Positions 10,852 through 22,418 are shown, numbered from the stretch's first letter. The stretch is DNA of 64,000 nucleotides from Gonatopus flavifemur (GCA_018340375.1 JAFFJZ010000004.1:20744001-20808000); one strand, 5' to 3'. Notes: a model not told the origin generated them from the sequence alone. Program-made: numbers and translations.

Positions 10852-11583
10852 GCCATACCCGGGGAAAAAAATCATGCATGATCCATGTATGATCATGCCT
10901 GCTCCCTGATGAACTCCTTTCATTCAAATTCTATGCTCAACATGATCTTTAAGGATCATGTATGATCATGCATGAGTCATAAATCCATGAATCATAAATG
11001 ATCATGCAAAATCATGTGGAACATAGAATTTTTTATTCTACCTGAGAAAAAAATCATTCATGACTATGTACGATTATGCATGATCATATAAGATCATGCA
11101 AGATCATGTGGAACATATAATTCTTCAGTTCGCCTGGGAAAAAATCACTCATGATCATGCATGGTCAAATCTGGTTAATCCTCATGCACGAGAACTTATT
11201 TACCATAGCCAAACTTCTGTTCTTCATTTCCGAAGAAAAGTCCAATTGAACGTCATGAGAAGAGTGTTTGAAGTTCTAAAAAGAAACTGAAAGGTTCCGA
11301 CTAAATAATGTAACATGTAACATAAGTAATGAATTGTTTCATCAGCTCTCAAGTGGCCATGGTCTTTTGAACGCACTGGTTCCCATACAAATATCGAAGT
11401 TAGGCAGGGTCAATACCTGGATGGGTAACCGCTCAGGAATACAGTGTGCTTTTTCTCTATCCAACACGCAATATCTATGATCTTGCATGATCATGCATGG
11501 TTATGCATGGTCATATCTGGCCAATTCTCATGTATGATCATACATGATCGATTCATGCATGATTTTTTTTTCCCGGGTATGGC
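10852..11583. mobile_element. 732-bp element of ATGATCATGCATGATC words with CCCGGGAAAAAAATCAT ends
   Basis: The left end GCCATACCCGGGGAAAAAAA and right end TTTTTTTTCCCGGGTATGGC are inverted copies. Between them runs a degenerate array of the palindromic words ATGATCATG, ATGCAT and TGATCATG, so the strands are nearly interchangeable. A 5S rRNA-like relic sits inside at about 11356-11453. The same termini bound an unrelated-word array at 15193-17432. Confidence 0.75.
11356..11453 (+). pseudogene. 5S rRNA-like relic
   Basis: Blocks typical of insect 5S rRNA appear in order: GCCATGGTC near the 5' end, GAACGCACTGGTTCCC, ATCGAAGTTAGGCAG, then CCTGGATGGGTAACCGC and GTGTGCTTTT with a T run. The 5' stem does not pair properly, and several bases of loop E are missing around GGCAGGGTCAATACC. 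It reads as a 5S pseudogene or the head of a 5S-derived SINE, not a working gene. Confidence 0.7.
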
Positions 11584-12897
11584 TTTGCTCCACTGAACCT
11601 GCAATAATTTTTCACATACAACACTGAATTGTTTCCAAATTTGTAAATCCTTCAACGGGATTAGCAGTGATTACTTAGTGTATACGAGCGCATATGTGGC
11701 GCCATCTGGTGATATTTTTTCAGACAAAAATACTCGAAACTGGACTTATAAAAAGATGTGAAATTTTCAGGGATGACTCTTCGAAGGTTCTCGGACCGCA
11801 AAGTGCTAGAAAAATTTGCAACGACTTCTCAAAAACACGGAGCAACTGTTGTTGGGAAGTTGCTGGGAGGTTGAGTTGTCAAATGCGCAGCAACACACAG
11901 CAAACTTCAAAGTTGTTGTCATTATGCTGCGGAGATGTTTGGATACATAGAGCTATGACACGTGAGATCAGACAATAACAAACAAACTGATGCAGCAACA
12001 CTGAAGCAACAGTTGCACTACAACTTTTGCTGTTAGGGTTAATCTAGGTCTGTAAGAAAGGTCAAGGTTACGGTCCGAGGGACATCCCTGCATGAGTTTT
12101 ATTATTCCCTTGAGGCATAATTTAATAAAAAAGCCATGTTTCAAAAACTCCAGAGTATCATCAACTCTCATTTTCTGATATTACAGCAAAAAATTTAGCC
12201 AGAATAGTTGAATTTTTTGTTGTGATAGTTTCGATTTTCTCCTTGAATCATTTTTTTTAGTAATTTTATCGGTTGATGTGTTATTTGATTTCTGTTGAAA
12301 AACATTCCAAGAAACTCGAATTAATCTTTTTGTTTTTTTTAAACTACAATCTATTGGAGAAAATATGCATTGAACTTAGAATAAGAATTGTAGAAAGCAG
12401 GTAGAGCGATAGACAAGAACAGTAGTCATTTGGAGTACTTATTTTCCCTCATTTAGCATTCATTCAGACAAAGATGAATTCCACGCTTCATCATGACGTA
12501 GAACGACGAGAGAAGTCAAGCAAAATTATAGAAATCGCCGTTGAAAAGCGAATGACAGTGTTTCGAATAATTTGCTTAGTAGCAAAAAATCTTGTCTTTG
12601 GGAACATTCCGTAGAAGCGAAAGTTACTAGATTTTTCTACCAAAAAAACTGAAAGATAATTGGATAAAATGAAATGAATAAACTAGCCAGAACCAGTTCT
12701 GTTCCATACGAACAGAAGGTCTGGCTGGTTGTTTTATTCCATTTTCTGCCGTTGCTGAACTTCTCGTGTATTTTTATTCACTTTCAATGAGCAGAACGAT
12801 ATCCGATTAAATTAATTAATTAATTATCCCATCTTATTAAATCATCTTAGAGTCTTTTGGATAGAGAGATCTAGTCACTTTAGGGTCTACGGGATGC
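11584..12897. other. No gene seen; contains a GCAAC/GTTGC array
   Basis: From about 11826 to 12043, CAACTGTTG, GTTGCTG, GCAGCAAC and CAACAGTTGC alternate in both orientations, another self-complementary word array. A copy of the repeated GTTAGGGTTA-type edge follows. The rest is plain AT-rich sequence. Confidence 0.5.
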
Positions 12898-13268
12898 CCT
12901 TAAGGAGATATTAGCGGCGTGGCAACACCCAAATTGTTTATCACAAACTACGGACAAACGCTTCAATTAAATCAAAATATCGGTCTGTCTCTGGTGAAAA
13001 TACAAAAGTGGAGGAAGCGGGTGTTGAAACAAATGAAACGTGAAAAAAATGTTCCAATCTCACCCTAAATTACGCCCAGATGACTCTTCGCTTGCGTTTT
13101 CGTCACGCTTTCGTCGCGCTTCAACGCTTCATTTTCACCAGGGATACAGCGCTTCCACTTGAATTGAAGAAGTGCTGTACGCAGAGCGATATTTTGATTT
13201 AATTGAAGCGTTTGCCCGTAGTTTGTCATAAACAATTTGGCTGTTTCCACGCCGCTAGTATCACCTTG
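12898..13268. mobile_element. TTAAGGAGATATTAGCGGCGTGG element with a nested TGGTGAAAAT MITE
   Basis: The left end AAGGAGATATTAGCGGCGTGG and right end CCACGCCGCTAGTATCACCTT form terminal inverted repeats. TTAA sits at the left edge. The inner repeats ACAAACTACGGACAAACGCTT and AAGCGTTTGCCCGTAGTTTGT pair, and a copy of the 7016-7162 MITE (12991-13143) lies between them. Confidence 0.65.
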
Positions 13269-13271
13269 CGA

Positions 13272-13763
13272 GGTGGAAAATACAGCTCGAAAGGATAGTA
13301 ATCTTTATTAGAAAATTGGAGAATATTTCGTAAAATCTGAGAATATTTCTTAAAATCTAAGAATTTTTCTCAAATTCGCAATAAACATAAAGCGGTTCAG
13401 ATTTCTCTTGAATATTGCTCGAAAAACAATGAAAAATTACCAATACTCAACAAATTATAAAAACAAATATGAAGTTTCCAAAAGTCGCGCATGAAATATT
13501 ACAAAGTGAATAACAAAATTCTGTAATTTGAAAATAAGATTTCAAAATTTTGTTATTTACTTTGTAGAATTCCATGCGCGACTTTTGGAAACTTCATATT
13601 TGTTTCTATGAGTTGTTAAGTATTGATCATTTTTCATTGTTTTTCGAGTAATATTCAAGAGAAATCTGAACCGTGAAAGAAAAATTCTTAGATTTTAAGA
13701 AATATTCTCTAATTTTCTATTAAAGATTTCTATCCTTTCGAGCTGCATTTTTCTCCGTGTGAG
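13272..13763. mobile_element. About 490-bp near-palindromic MITE (ACGGAGAAAAATGCAGCTCG family)
   Basis: Left arm TACAGCTCGAAAGGATAGTA...AAAAGTCGCGCATGAAAT is matched by the inverted right arm ending CCTTTCGAGCTGCATTTTTC then TCCGTGTG. A diverged one-arm copy sits at about 52860-52970. The ACACGGAGAAA terminus is shared with 57806-58061 and 60114-60329. Confidence 0.75.
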
Positions 13764-14002
13764 AGGATACCAAAATTACCATCGAAACACGTCTTTTCGC
13801 AACAAAATACTCGGAACTAAAGTCATAAAAAAATCTGCAATTTTTGAAGATGATTCTTTGAGATTTTATTCAAACTTGTATCAAACCCCCAAATTATAAA
13901 ATTCGAAATTTTTTCTTTTTATTTAAAAATTTGAGTAATTTGTTGCAAAAACAAACGTGATCCGATGGTAACTCTGGAACTCTCTTAAAAATTAAAGTAC
14001 CA

Positions 14003-14118
14003 CCCTGGTTAAAAAAATTCATAGAATCTGACGAAATGAAATTTAATGGGATTTGGTCAGAACATTGTGCAAGATTCAATGAGATTTCGCGAGAATCAAT
14101 CGATTTGTTTAACCAGGG
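14003..14118. mobile_element. 116-bp CCCTGGTTAAAAA ... TTTAACCAGGG MITE
   Basis: A short element with inverted ends CCCTGGTTAAAAAAATTC and GATTTGTTTAACCAGGG. The interior repeats AATGAGATTT-type words. It is the smallest member of the CCCTGGTT-ended group in the window. Confidence 0.65.
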
Positions 14119-15192
14119 ACGCAGGAGATCATCACTGTATACATTAGAATCACAGAACCTTAAATACGCTAGATAGACACGATGGTAAAAAAATGCTAAC
14201 ATTGTATTCTTCGAGTTTAAATTAGGTAGACTAGAATTCCCTCACGAATTTCTTCACTCTTTCATTATTTCGATTTATTTATTAAGATTTATCCTGCAAA
14301 AAGACTTCAATTATTCGACAATCTTTCAATAACAATTTTTGAAGCAAGATTATTGGATAATCGGAGATCTGAGCTCTGTACTTTAATTCATTCAAACACA
14401 AAGAATACATTATTTTTAAAATATACAGAGTTCTTTTTTTATTATTTTATATATAATTTTAGAAAAGTTTAGATGAAGAATGGTTCGAATGACTTGTGTG
14501 ACGCGAGTGAGAATAAAAACCAATCGATCATTGATGATTTGTATGTTTTTAAGTACGAATGTGATTAATTTAATCCAGTTATGATGAGAATTGTAAATAT
14601 GTAAAATGTACATAGCGGTAGTAAAGTAGAATTATTCTTATTATATTGAATTCCATTGTATTGTGAGGATTTTCAAAGTTGCACGGGTTCTCCCTCAACG
14701 TGAAATTACATCGAAAATTTTCATGGTATACGTCATGCGAATATCGAATCGAATAAAAATGCGATGAGAAATAAGAGTGATTTTCTGTGTACATCTTTTC
14801 TCCTCGTCCTCTTCATCCTCTCCTGAATAAATATTCATGCAAACTGAAAATCAATATGGCGGTCTGGTATAGCGGGATAACCTCAAAATTATTCTAATCA
14901 GTTTAGAGAGGTGGATATAAATCCAATAAGGGATCGTTCATATATTACGTAACGCTGTTTACTATTCCTTTCTCTATCTTACTCATCAGGTCTGGAGTTG
15001 GCGCGACAAAGCACGAGGGAAAAAAAAGCGTTACGTAATTCATGGACGATCCCTCCCTGGCGGTTCCAAAGTGACCAATTTTTATGGTTTACTTTCGATT
15101 ATTTTTTGGTTTGGTTAAAATTTGGTCAGAAAATGGTTACCCAATGGTTTTTACCATATAATGACCTATTTGTGACTGGGAACTAATGGTTG
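14119..15192. other. No gene seen
   Basis: Plain AT-rich sequence to about 14920. Then come an inverted pair around ATTACGTAACGC and GCGTTACGTAATTC (about 14945-15040) and a short array of GGTTTACTTT/AAAATTTGGTCAGAAAATGGTTACC words (15060-15190), related to the 51.4-57.3 kb repeat. Confidence 0.5.
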
Positions 15193-15703
15193 CCCGGGAA
15201 AAAATCATTAGATCTAATCGGATCTGATCAGATCTCATCAGATCTGAACAGATCTTTTTTTTGGGTTAATCAGATTTGATTAGATCTAACCCTATACATG
15301 ACTAGATCTGACTAGATCTGAACAGATGTCTTTATTGGATCAATCATATTTGATTGGATTTTCCCTTATATCTGACCAGATTTGCTCAGATCTGATTGGA
15401 CCTGTTCAGATCTGACTGGATCTGTTCAGATCTGTTCAGATCTGCTTTTGCATAATATGAAATTCAATTCTCATCAGCATTAGACCTGGTGGATTCTCAG
15501 TAGATCTTCCCAGATCTCACTTGATCTGCTCAGATCTGATCAAATCTGATCCTAGATCTGATTAGATCTACCCAGATCTGATTGAATCTGCTCCTATATC
15601 TGATCAAATCCGCTCAGATCTGATGAGATCTCATTAGATCTGAGCAGATCAGATGCGATTTGGTGAAGACTCACACTAAGAAAAGTATTCAATTATATAT
15701 ATA

Positions 15704-16995
15704 CGAGGGTGGATTGATAAGTTTCCGGCCTGACCAAGAAAAACAACGTTTTGAAGAATTTTTTTTTTTTATTTCTCAACATAATCTCCTCCAAGGCTGA
15801 TACATTTCTCATAGCGGTGTTCTAGTCTAGTAATGCCATCTCTATAGACTGATTCGTCAAGCTCCTCAAAATACCCATTTACAGCTTCGATTACTTCTTC
15901 ATTGTCCGCAAATCTCTTACCGCCAAGCCATTTTTTGAGGTTAGGAAACAGATAATAGTCACTCGGGGCTAGGTCTGAAGAGTAGGGAGGGTGCGGCATT
16001 AATTCAAACTTCAGATCGTTGATTTTAGCCATCGCAACGATTGACGTGTGCGCTGGTGCGTTATCGTGATGAAACAAGATTTTTTCCTTCGCCAGATGAG
16101 GTCGTTTAATTTTCACTTCGTGGCTCAAACGTTGCAATAAGTCTGCGTAGTATTGACCAGTGATAGTTTTACCCTTTTCAAGGTAATCAATGTATATAAT
16201 ACCTCTTGCATCCCAAAAAACAGTAGCCATAAACTTGTTCGCCGAAAAAATTGTTTTTGCCTTCTTTGGAGTTGGTTCCCCTGGTCCAATCCACTGTTTA
16301 GACTGTTCTTTGGTTTCAGAAGTGTAGTGGTGGACCCAAGTTTCGTCAACGGTTACGAATCGATGCAAAAATTCGCTTGGATTACGCTTATACAACGCCA
16401 AATTGGCGGTAGAAATGTTCTTTCGAATCAATTTTTGGTCGACTGTTAGCAAACGCGGCACCCATCTTGCACAGAGCTTTTCCATATACAAATGTTGGTG
16501 CAAAATATTTTGTACACGTTCATATGACATCTTACAGGTCTCAGCTATCTCACGAACTTTTAATCTGCGATCTTTCAGCACTATTTGATGGATTTTTCGA
16601 TCATATCTGGAGTTGTGACCTCAATGGGGCGTCCTGAGCGAGGCTCATCAGAGGTGCTCACACGACCCTTTTTAAACTCGGAAACCCACTGCTTAACGGT
16701 TGAATATGATGGGGAGGATGTCCCCAGTGTTGAGTTCATCTCTTCTTTAATTTCCTTCGGCGTTAACCCCTTCAAATAAAAGTATTTGATGACAGCACGA
16801 TTTTCCAGCTTTTCCATTTTTACGAAAAACACAGAGGCGTCTTGGTCAGCGTGCTCTCAAAACTAAACTAACATGGCGATCGGACTGAAACTATAGCTAC
16901 AAGCTATCTAAGGATGGTACTATAGAACGCCACCTCAAGGTAGGCCTAGTGGCGCCATCTCTTGGTCAGGCCGGAAACTTATCAATCCACCCTCG
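15704..16995 (-). mobile_element. Mariner element, 1292 bp, intact TIRs and TA target duplication
   Basis: Perfect terminal inverted repeats of at least 35 bp (15704-15738 and 16961-16995, beginning CGAGGGTGGATTGATAAG) are flanked by TA at 15702-15703 and 16996-16997. The length is canonical for mariner. Identical TIRs suggest a fairly recent insertion. The transposase lies on the minus strand and has one frameshift. Confidence 0.95.
15769..16817 (-). pseudogene. Mariner transposase (DD34D), one frameshift
   Basis: Cut-and-paste transposase of the Tc1/mariner superfamily. The N-terminal part (from Met at 16817) has the HTH region ending SDEPRSGRP; the rest (from 16581) carries the linker WVPRLLT and the catalytic triad TVDETW, HHDNAPAH and SSDLAPSDYY. 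The last two Asp are 34 residues apart, as in mariner. The two parts lie in different frames. The shift maps to a five-A run (minus strand, 16597-16593), where one base appears to be missing and the first frame ends in a stop at 16581-16583. Everything else is open, so the copy is close to intact. The sequence resembles the irritans group. I expect no activity without a frame correction. Confidence 0.93.
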
Positions 16996-17453
16996 TATTA
17001 GCGTTTGGTAACAATTATCAAATTTCATAAGTTGGATATGGCGGAATCAACATTCAGTTAGATGTAATTATCGATATATACAGATTTACAATTAAGACCT
17101 TTTGTCATACCGTTATCAGATGTCAAGATTATGAATGAATAGTCAAATTTTACTATACGCTTTGTAAAATTTGGCTATTAATTCATAATCCTCCATATTT
17201 TCATGTAAAAAATGATTTCATAAACCTTTCTGTTTCAGGTTTAGCATGAAAAATAGCAAAAATTCTTATATCTTTTTTCTCCGTGTTTATGCAGAATTGT
17301 TTAGATCTGATCAGATCTAACAATATTTACCATAAACCATCTAGATCTATTCAGATCTACTCAGATCTGTTTAGATCTGACCAAAATTTAGATCTGGTCA
17401 GATCTGATTAGATCGGATGATTTTTTCTCGGGTGCTTAGAACAAATCTGCGGA

Positions 17454-17608
17454 AAACACCCGTTGGACCGAAATTTATTCTACCGAATGACAATAATCCG
17501 AAAAAGTCTTGGTGACATTTTGTCTTATTCGCACATGACTAGTAACGTATAGTAAGATTTCGGATTATTGTCATTCAGTAGAATAAATTTCGGTCCACAG
17601 GGTGTTTA
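17454..17608. mobile_element. 155-bp palindromic MITE
   Basis: AAACACCCGTTGGACCGAAATTTATTCTAC...GACAATAATCCGAAA on the left is answered by TTTCGGATTATTGTCATTCA...AATTTCGGTCCACAGGGTGTTT on the right. Non-coding. Confidence 0.7.
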
Positions 17609-18060
17609 CCACAAAAAGGTAACCAAAAAATGTGGTCCGTGTTTGGGATCTTTTTGGTATTTTTGAGCTAAAAACCCAGAAAATCACCACGAAATAACCG
17701 GAAAATCACCCAAATCGAGTCTGGTAGGATTTTGGTCAGTTTTTGTTGAAAAAAATGTCCCAAATGATCAAGAACGTACCAAAACCAAGATTTTTCACCA
17801 ATATGTAACCGAAATTTTTGGTCGCTTGTCGGTTCATCCAGATCCGCTAGCTAATAATCAATAAGCTCGATAATCAATTTAGATTTCAAAATATCAACAA
17901 CAGAGCATTGAATGATTCTGAAATCAAATCTGTTTTTTCGAAATTCAAAATTTTCTCCATGTACAGACATAGATAAAGTCTTAGAAGATTATTACAAAAA
18001 ATTTCAAATTATTTCATGAATTCAGTTCCTGGTAATTTTGGTTGGACAAAAACTGTGCTC
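17609..18060. repeat. Short array of CCAAAAA/TTTTTGG words, otherwise no feature
   Basis: 17610-17830 holds TTTTTGGT, ACCAAAAA and GGAAAATCACC words, a relative of the 51.4-57.3 kb repeat (GGTTxxxAACC words). The remainder is plain AT-rich sequence. Confidence 0.4.
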
Positions 18061-18542
18061 GGTCGGTAAGCTTGCACCTTCAAGGGGATACTAGCGGCGT
18101 GGCAGCAGCCAAATCATCCATCATCAACTACGGCCAAATGCTTCATTTTAAGAGGATTACCAGTGATCCCCGCTGATGCAACAAGCCATGCAAACGTACC
18201 GACTCAGTAAACATTTCTTCGGCAAGAATACTCTTTATTGAATTCATAAAGAAGTATGCAATTTTTAAGAATCAATCTCAAATTCTTCATCTTTCGCGGT
18301 ACATCACACGAATTTTAAATCTCGGAAAAAAAGTTTGTGTTACTGATTGAGAAAAAAATGTTCCTTCGGAATTCAAAATTCGGGCGATGTACTGCGATGA
18401 ATGAAGGATTGGAGATTGATCTCTGGGAATTTCATACTTCTCCATGAATCCAATTCAAAGTATTCTTGTCGAGAAAATATTCACTCAGTTGGTACGCTTG
18501 TGTGGTGATTTGCATCAGTGGGGATCGTTGGTATCCCCTTAA

Positions 18543-18635
18543 CGGGACACTAGCGTCGGTAACGGACCTCTCTTTCTACCATATGATTCTGTCCCTTTCT
18601 AACCAATGACGTGAGTTACCGACGCTAGTGTCCCG
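18543..18635. mobile_element. 93-bp MITE with 21-bp TIRs and TTAA target duplication
   Basis: CGGGACACTAGCGTCGGTAAC at the left is perfectly inverted at the right. TTAA flanks both sides (18539-18542 and 18636-18639), as expected for piggyBac-type insertion. Confidence 0.8.
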
Positions 18636-19106
18636 TTAAGTGGATACAACTCGCATCATTGGTTACAAAGAGACACAATGATTAGTTTGAAAGAGAGGTT
18701 CGAATGTCAGTCGATAAAAGAAGAATTTTTTCTTTGAAATTGGAAATTTGGGCTCTGTACCGCAATAGATAAAGCACTGAAGATGATTTCCTGAAAATTC
18801 GAGATCTTTTTATGAATTCAGTGCGGAGAATTCTTATCGAGAAAATATTTAATCAGTCGGTACGTTGGTATCTTTTTAAGGGGATACCAGAGTACCGACT
18901 GAGTAAAGAATTTCTCGGTAGGAATTCTCCGCACTGAATTCATAAAAAGATCTGAAAATCTCAGGAAATAATCTCTAGTACCTCATCTATTGCGGCACTT
19001 GGCTCAAATTTCGAGGAATAAATTCTTTTTACCTACTGAGAAAAAAAGGTTTTCTTCCAAATTCGGCAGTTGGGCGATGCACCCCCAGACAGTACAAATG
19101 ATAATT

Positions 19107-19350
19107 TTGAATTCAGAAAAACTTCTGAAAGAACTTCTTAAACAGTCCCCGTTATGACAGTAAAAATGAATTCAAAATGCATACATGTTGAATGCCTGGA
19201 TAGTTCTTTATGAATTCGTGTTATGAATTCTTTCTGAAGATTAAGTTATTCATGAAGAGTTCATTTTAAATTCAAACTATTCATAATGAATTCATGTTTA
19301 CTATCATAACGGGAGCTCTTTGCAGGGACCTTTTTGCTGTATGGGCCGCA
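19107..19350. mobile_element. Copy of the 2188-2577 foldback family
   Basis: CAGACAGTACAAATGATAATTTTG at the left, the CCGTTATGACAG/ATCATAACGG pair around GAATTC words inside, and TTTTTGCTGTATGGG at the right. It lacks the nested insertion seen in the first copy. Confidence 0.7.
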
Positions 19351-19915
19351 ATAGATGAAGTACTGAAAACCATTTTCTGAGAATTTCAGATCTTTTTAAA
19401 AATCCAGTGCGGAGAATTCTTACTGAGGAAATCTTTACTCAGTCGATATTCTGGTATTCCCTTGAAAAGATACCAACGTACCGACTGAGTGAACATTATT
19501 TTCCTAAGAATTTTCTGAACTGAATTCATGAGAAGGTTTGAAATTTTCAGGAAATGTTTAGTACTTTACTTATTCCGGTACGAAGGCCGAATTTCAAATT
19601 CTAAAAAAAAACATGTTTTCTCAGCCGATAAACAAATTTTTCGAAATCCGAAATTCGGGTTCTTTAGTGCAATAATCGAACCACCAAAGATGGTTCCCTG
19701 GAAATTCCAGAACTTTGCATAAATTCAGTTCGGAGAATTCTTACCGAGGAAGTGTTCCGAAATTATCTTAAGGGTATACCAGCGCACTCAGTAGCGTGGT
19801 AAGAACATTTCTATCCTCTTTCAATTCGCGTGAAAACAAGGATAAGAGGCGGGATTTTCCCGCCTCTTATCCTTTGTTTCGTGTCAGTTGAAGAAAGACA
19901 GGCAAACTCTCACCC

Positions 19916-20136
19916 AGGGGGCATAATCTCGAATAGAAAATTTTCAAACGGATTTCAGCGCCGCCATACGGTAGTACAGTGAATTATTTTACATTTATAC
20001 ACTAACACTAATTCGAAAATCGGTGTGATTTGTTTATTGTTTGTGTTAGTTGTATCTATGGCGAATAATTCACTGTACTACCGTACGGCAGCGCTGAAAT
20101 TCGTTTGAGAATGTTCCATTTGAGATTATGCCCCCT
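19916..20136. mobile_element. About 220-bp palindromic MITE
   Basis: AGGGGGCATAATCTCGAATAG...CGGTAGTACAGTGAATTATT on the left pairs with AATAATTCACTGTACTACCG...TGAGATTATGCCCCCT on the right. Just upstream, 19851-19871 is a perfect GATAAGAGGCGGG hairpin (GGCGGGATTTTCCCGCC centre). Confidence 0.7.
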
Positions 20137-20507
20137 GCTCTCACCCCGCCACTGAGCGTACCGAATAAGTAAACATTTTCTCGGCAAGAATTCACCGCAC
20201 TGAATTCATAAAAACGTCTGAAATTCTTAGGAAATCATCTCCAGTACTTTATCGCGGCACATCGCCCGATTTTCGAATTTCGAAGAAACACTTTTTTTCT
20301 CAGTCGGTACAAAAAATTCATTCTTCAAAATTTGGACGATGCACCGAGAATTCTTACCAAGAAAATGTTTAATCAGTCGGTACGCTGGTATCCCCTTCAC
20401 GAGATAACAGCGTACCATCCGTGTGAAGATTTTTCCGACCTGGATTTATGGAACAGTCTGCAATTTTCAGGGAATATTCCTTGATACTGTATCAATCGCG
20501 GTACTCC

Positions 20508-20612
20508 TAACAGCATTCGGAGGTTATTAAACAGTTCTAAGAACATCTGATAGTGTTGTAAACATCTTTAAAACGTTTCAAAAACGTTCAGGGAACATGG
20601 TGCTGTCTGGAA
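20508..20612. repeat. AACGTTTC/GTTCTAAGAAC word cluster ending GGTGCTGTCTGG
   Basis: About 100 bp of AACAGTTCTAAGAAC, AAAACGTTTCAAAAACGTT words between CTAACAGCATT and ATGGTGCTGTCTGG. The right edge matches the AGCAC-type termini of 2188-2577 and its relatives. Confidence 0.5.
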
Positions 20613-20808
20613 CAGAGCCCAAATTTTAAATCTCAAAGAAAAAGTGTTCTCAGTCGGTAAAAAAAAATTTTTTCCCAAAATTCAATATTTGGGCTCTGTA
20701 CCGCGATTGATACTTTATCAAAGAACGTTCCCTGAAAATTCCAAACTGTTCCATGTATTTCATTGAGAGAAATCTTGCAGGCAAAATCTTTATCCCGTTA
20801 AGGGGATT

Positions 20809-21005
20809 CATTACACCCTGCAAAAGTTACTAGATTCCAAATTTCTCCCCCCAGTTTTCTCAGAAACGAACACATAAAATGAAAAATAATGAGTAGCTGC
20901 ATTTTTTTCAATAGCCTAAGAAGATGCACCTGCTCATTAAAGTTGATTCTATACATTGATTACTGAGAAAACTGGGGGGAGAGATCTAGTGACTTGGCTT
21001 GTGGT
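20809..21005. mobile_element. About 195-bp palindromic MITE
   Basis: CAAAAGTTACTAGATTCCAAATTTCTCCCCCCAG on the left is answered by CTGGGGGGAGAGATCTAGTG on the right; CAGTTTTCTCAG and CTGAGAAAACTG pair perfectly. Non-coding. Confidence 0.65.
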
Positions 21006-22310
21006 GAATCGCCTTAAGATGATACCAGCATTTGCTTCGGATCTCTCCTCCTATCGTATGAGTTTGTCTTTCTCTAACCACCGTGCTCGGATGATGAACG
21101 CTGGTATCCTCTTAAGGGGATATGAGCATACCGATTGTGTAAACATTTTCTCGAGAAGAGGTCTCCGCATTAAATTCATAAAAAAGTCTGAAATTTTCAG
21201 GGAATAATCTTTAGCACTTCTCACCCTGATGGGTTCGTTGAACAAGTTCTGGAAATGAGAGAATGTGTCCAGTGGGACGTGTTTTGGACATGACTGGGAG
21301 CAAGAAAATTGGTCCGGTTGTTTCAAATTTCGGAACACCTCTCGAGATATCATGTCCATCAGTTGTCCTGATCAGTCCGACAACATCCATGGATTGAGTC
21401 CATTCATGTCCACTATTCTCCGAACGCGGAAAGCTCCATTTTGGAATTGTCCAGAGTTCGTCCGGTGAAGTTCGCTGATTACTCACGATCTCATTCGTCT
21501 TACATCCAAACTTGTCCTCTTCTGTCCAGTAAGGTCTGAGAATGTCTGAAACGATTCTACACTGTGGAAACTGATCTGTGGTATGTCCAGTACTCATCTA
21601 TTTGTGTCTTCCAGCGTGTTCGTGATTCCAGGAAATTGTCCACATGTGTCCAGAGAAGTCTCAGAGCCGGAGAATATCGATCCACAGGGTTGTCCCAAAT
21701 GCTTTACTCTGCGTCCTTATCACGTCCATTCGAGTCCGAGTTGATTCTTTGCGATTTTTAAACCGATCCGCGGCTCATCCACATTCATCCTTCTTTGTCC
21801 AGGGCAGTCCAAGAATGTCCGAAACAATTCTACACTGTCCAAAACTAGTTCGACTGTGTCCAAACTGATCCATGGTATCTCCAGTACCCATCCCATTGTG
21901 TCCTCAAGCGTATTCGTGATTACGGACAAATTTGGACAACTTTGGACCAAGTGCTGAGGAAAAAGGATCATTTCTGTCGTAAACGAATCTGGACAACTCC
22001 GGAACAGAATTGAAAATCTTGCATCGTTACTGCGGACAAATTTGGAACACTGCGGACCGGGTACAGACGAGAAAATTGCCTATCGTGACTATGAACAAAT
22101 TTGGACAACTTTGGGCCGACTAAGGACGAAGGAGCATCATTTCTATTATGGACACATGTAGACAACTCGGGGATACGGTTCAAAACCCCGCATTCTCACT
22201 ATGGACAAATTTCGACAACTTTGGACCGAGCACGGACGAGAAAGCATCTTTTCTGTTCTGAACAAATGTAGACAACTCTGGGATACAATTGAAAATTCCC
22301 TATCGTGACT

Positions 22311-22418
22311 ACCCTAGTAGCAACAGAATGTTGTATACGTACTATGCACGTTCATAGTATATTTAAATATACTATGAACATTCATAGTACGTATACAACG
22401 TTCGGGTGCTACTTGGGT
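22311..22418. mobile_element. 108-bp palindromic MITE, ACCCTAGTAGCAACAGAATG
   Basis: Ends ACCCTAGTAGCAACAGAA and TTCGGGTGCTACTTGGGT; the body is ACGTACTATG...CATAGTACGT arms around TTTAAATATAC. It belongs to the CCCAAGTAGCAC terminal group (also 23417-23572 and 49455-49849). Confidence 0.75.

Larger units (their letters stand above)
15193..17432. mobile_element. AGATCT/TGATCAGATC array element interrupted by a mariner
   Basis: The left end CCCGGGAAAAAATCATTAG and right end GATGATTTTTTCTCGGG are inverted. The array of AGATCTGATCAGATC-like palindromic words runs 15205-15660 and resumes at about 17290-17420. In between lie a complete mariner (15704-16995) and about 290 bp of other sequence. The termini match the GATCATG element at 10852-11583 although the internal words differ. 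Confidence 0.75.
18060..21220. repeat. Field of GGTACGCTGGTATCCCCTTAA / ACCGACTGAGTAAA repeats
   Basis: A unit of about 250-330 bp recurs many times, often inverted. It includes AAGGGGATACCAGCGTACCG, ACTGAGTAAACATTTTCTCGG, AAGAATTCTCCGCACTGAATTC, TTTCAGGAAATAATCTCTAGTA and GCGGTACATCGCCC. Further pieces lie at 9950-10500, 12898-13268, 23680-24000 and 26930-27010. The frequent AAGGGG/CCCCTT edges next to TTAA suggest a TTAA-targeting non-autonomous family that has inserted repeatedly into itself. No gene is seen. Confidence 0.65.

Noticed and set aside
11356..11453. A working 5S rRNA gene
   Set aside because: Missing bases in the internal region, no pairing 5'/3' stem, and embedded in a repeat.
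15205..15660. CRISPR-like appearance of the AGATCT repeats
   Set aside because: No fixed repeat length, no unique spacers, eukaryotic context; it is a degenerate palindromic-word array.
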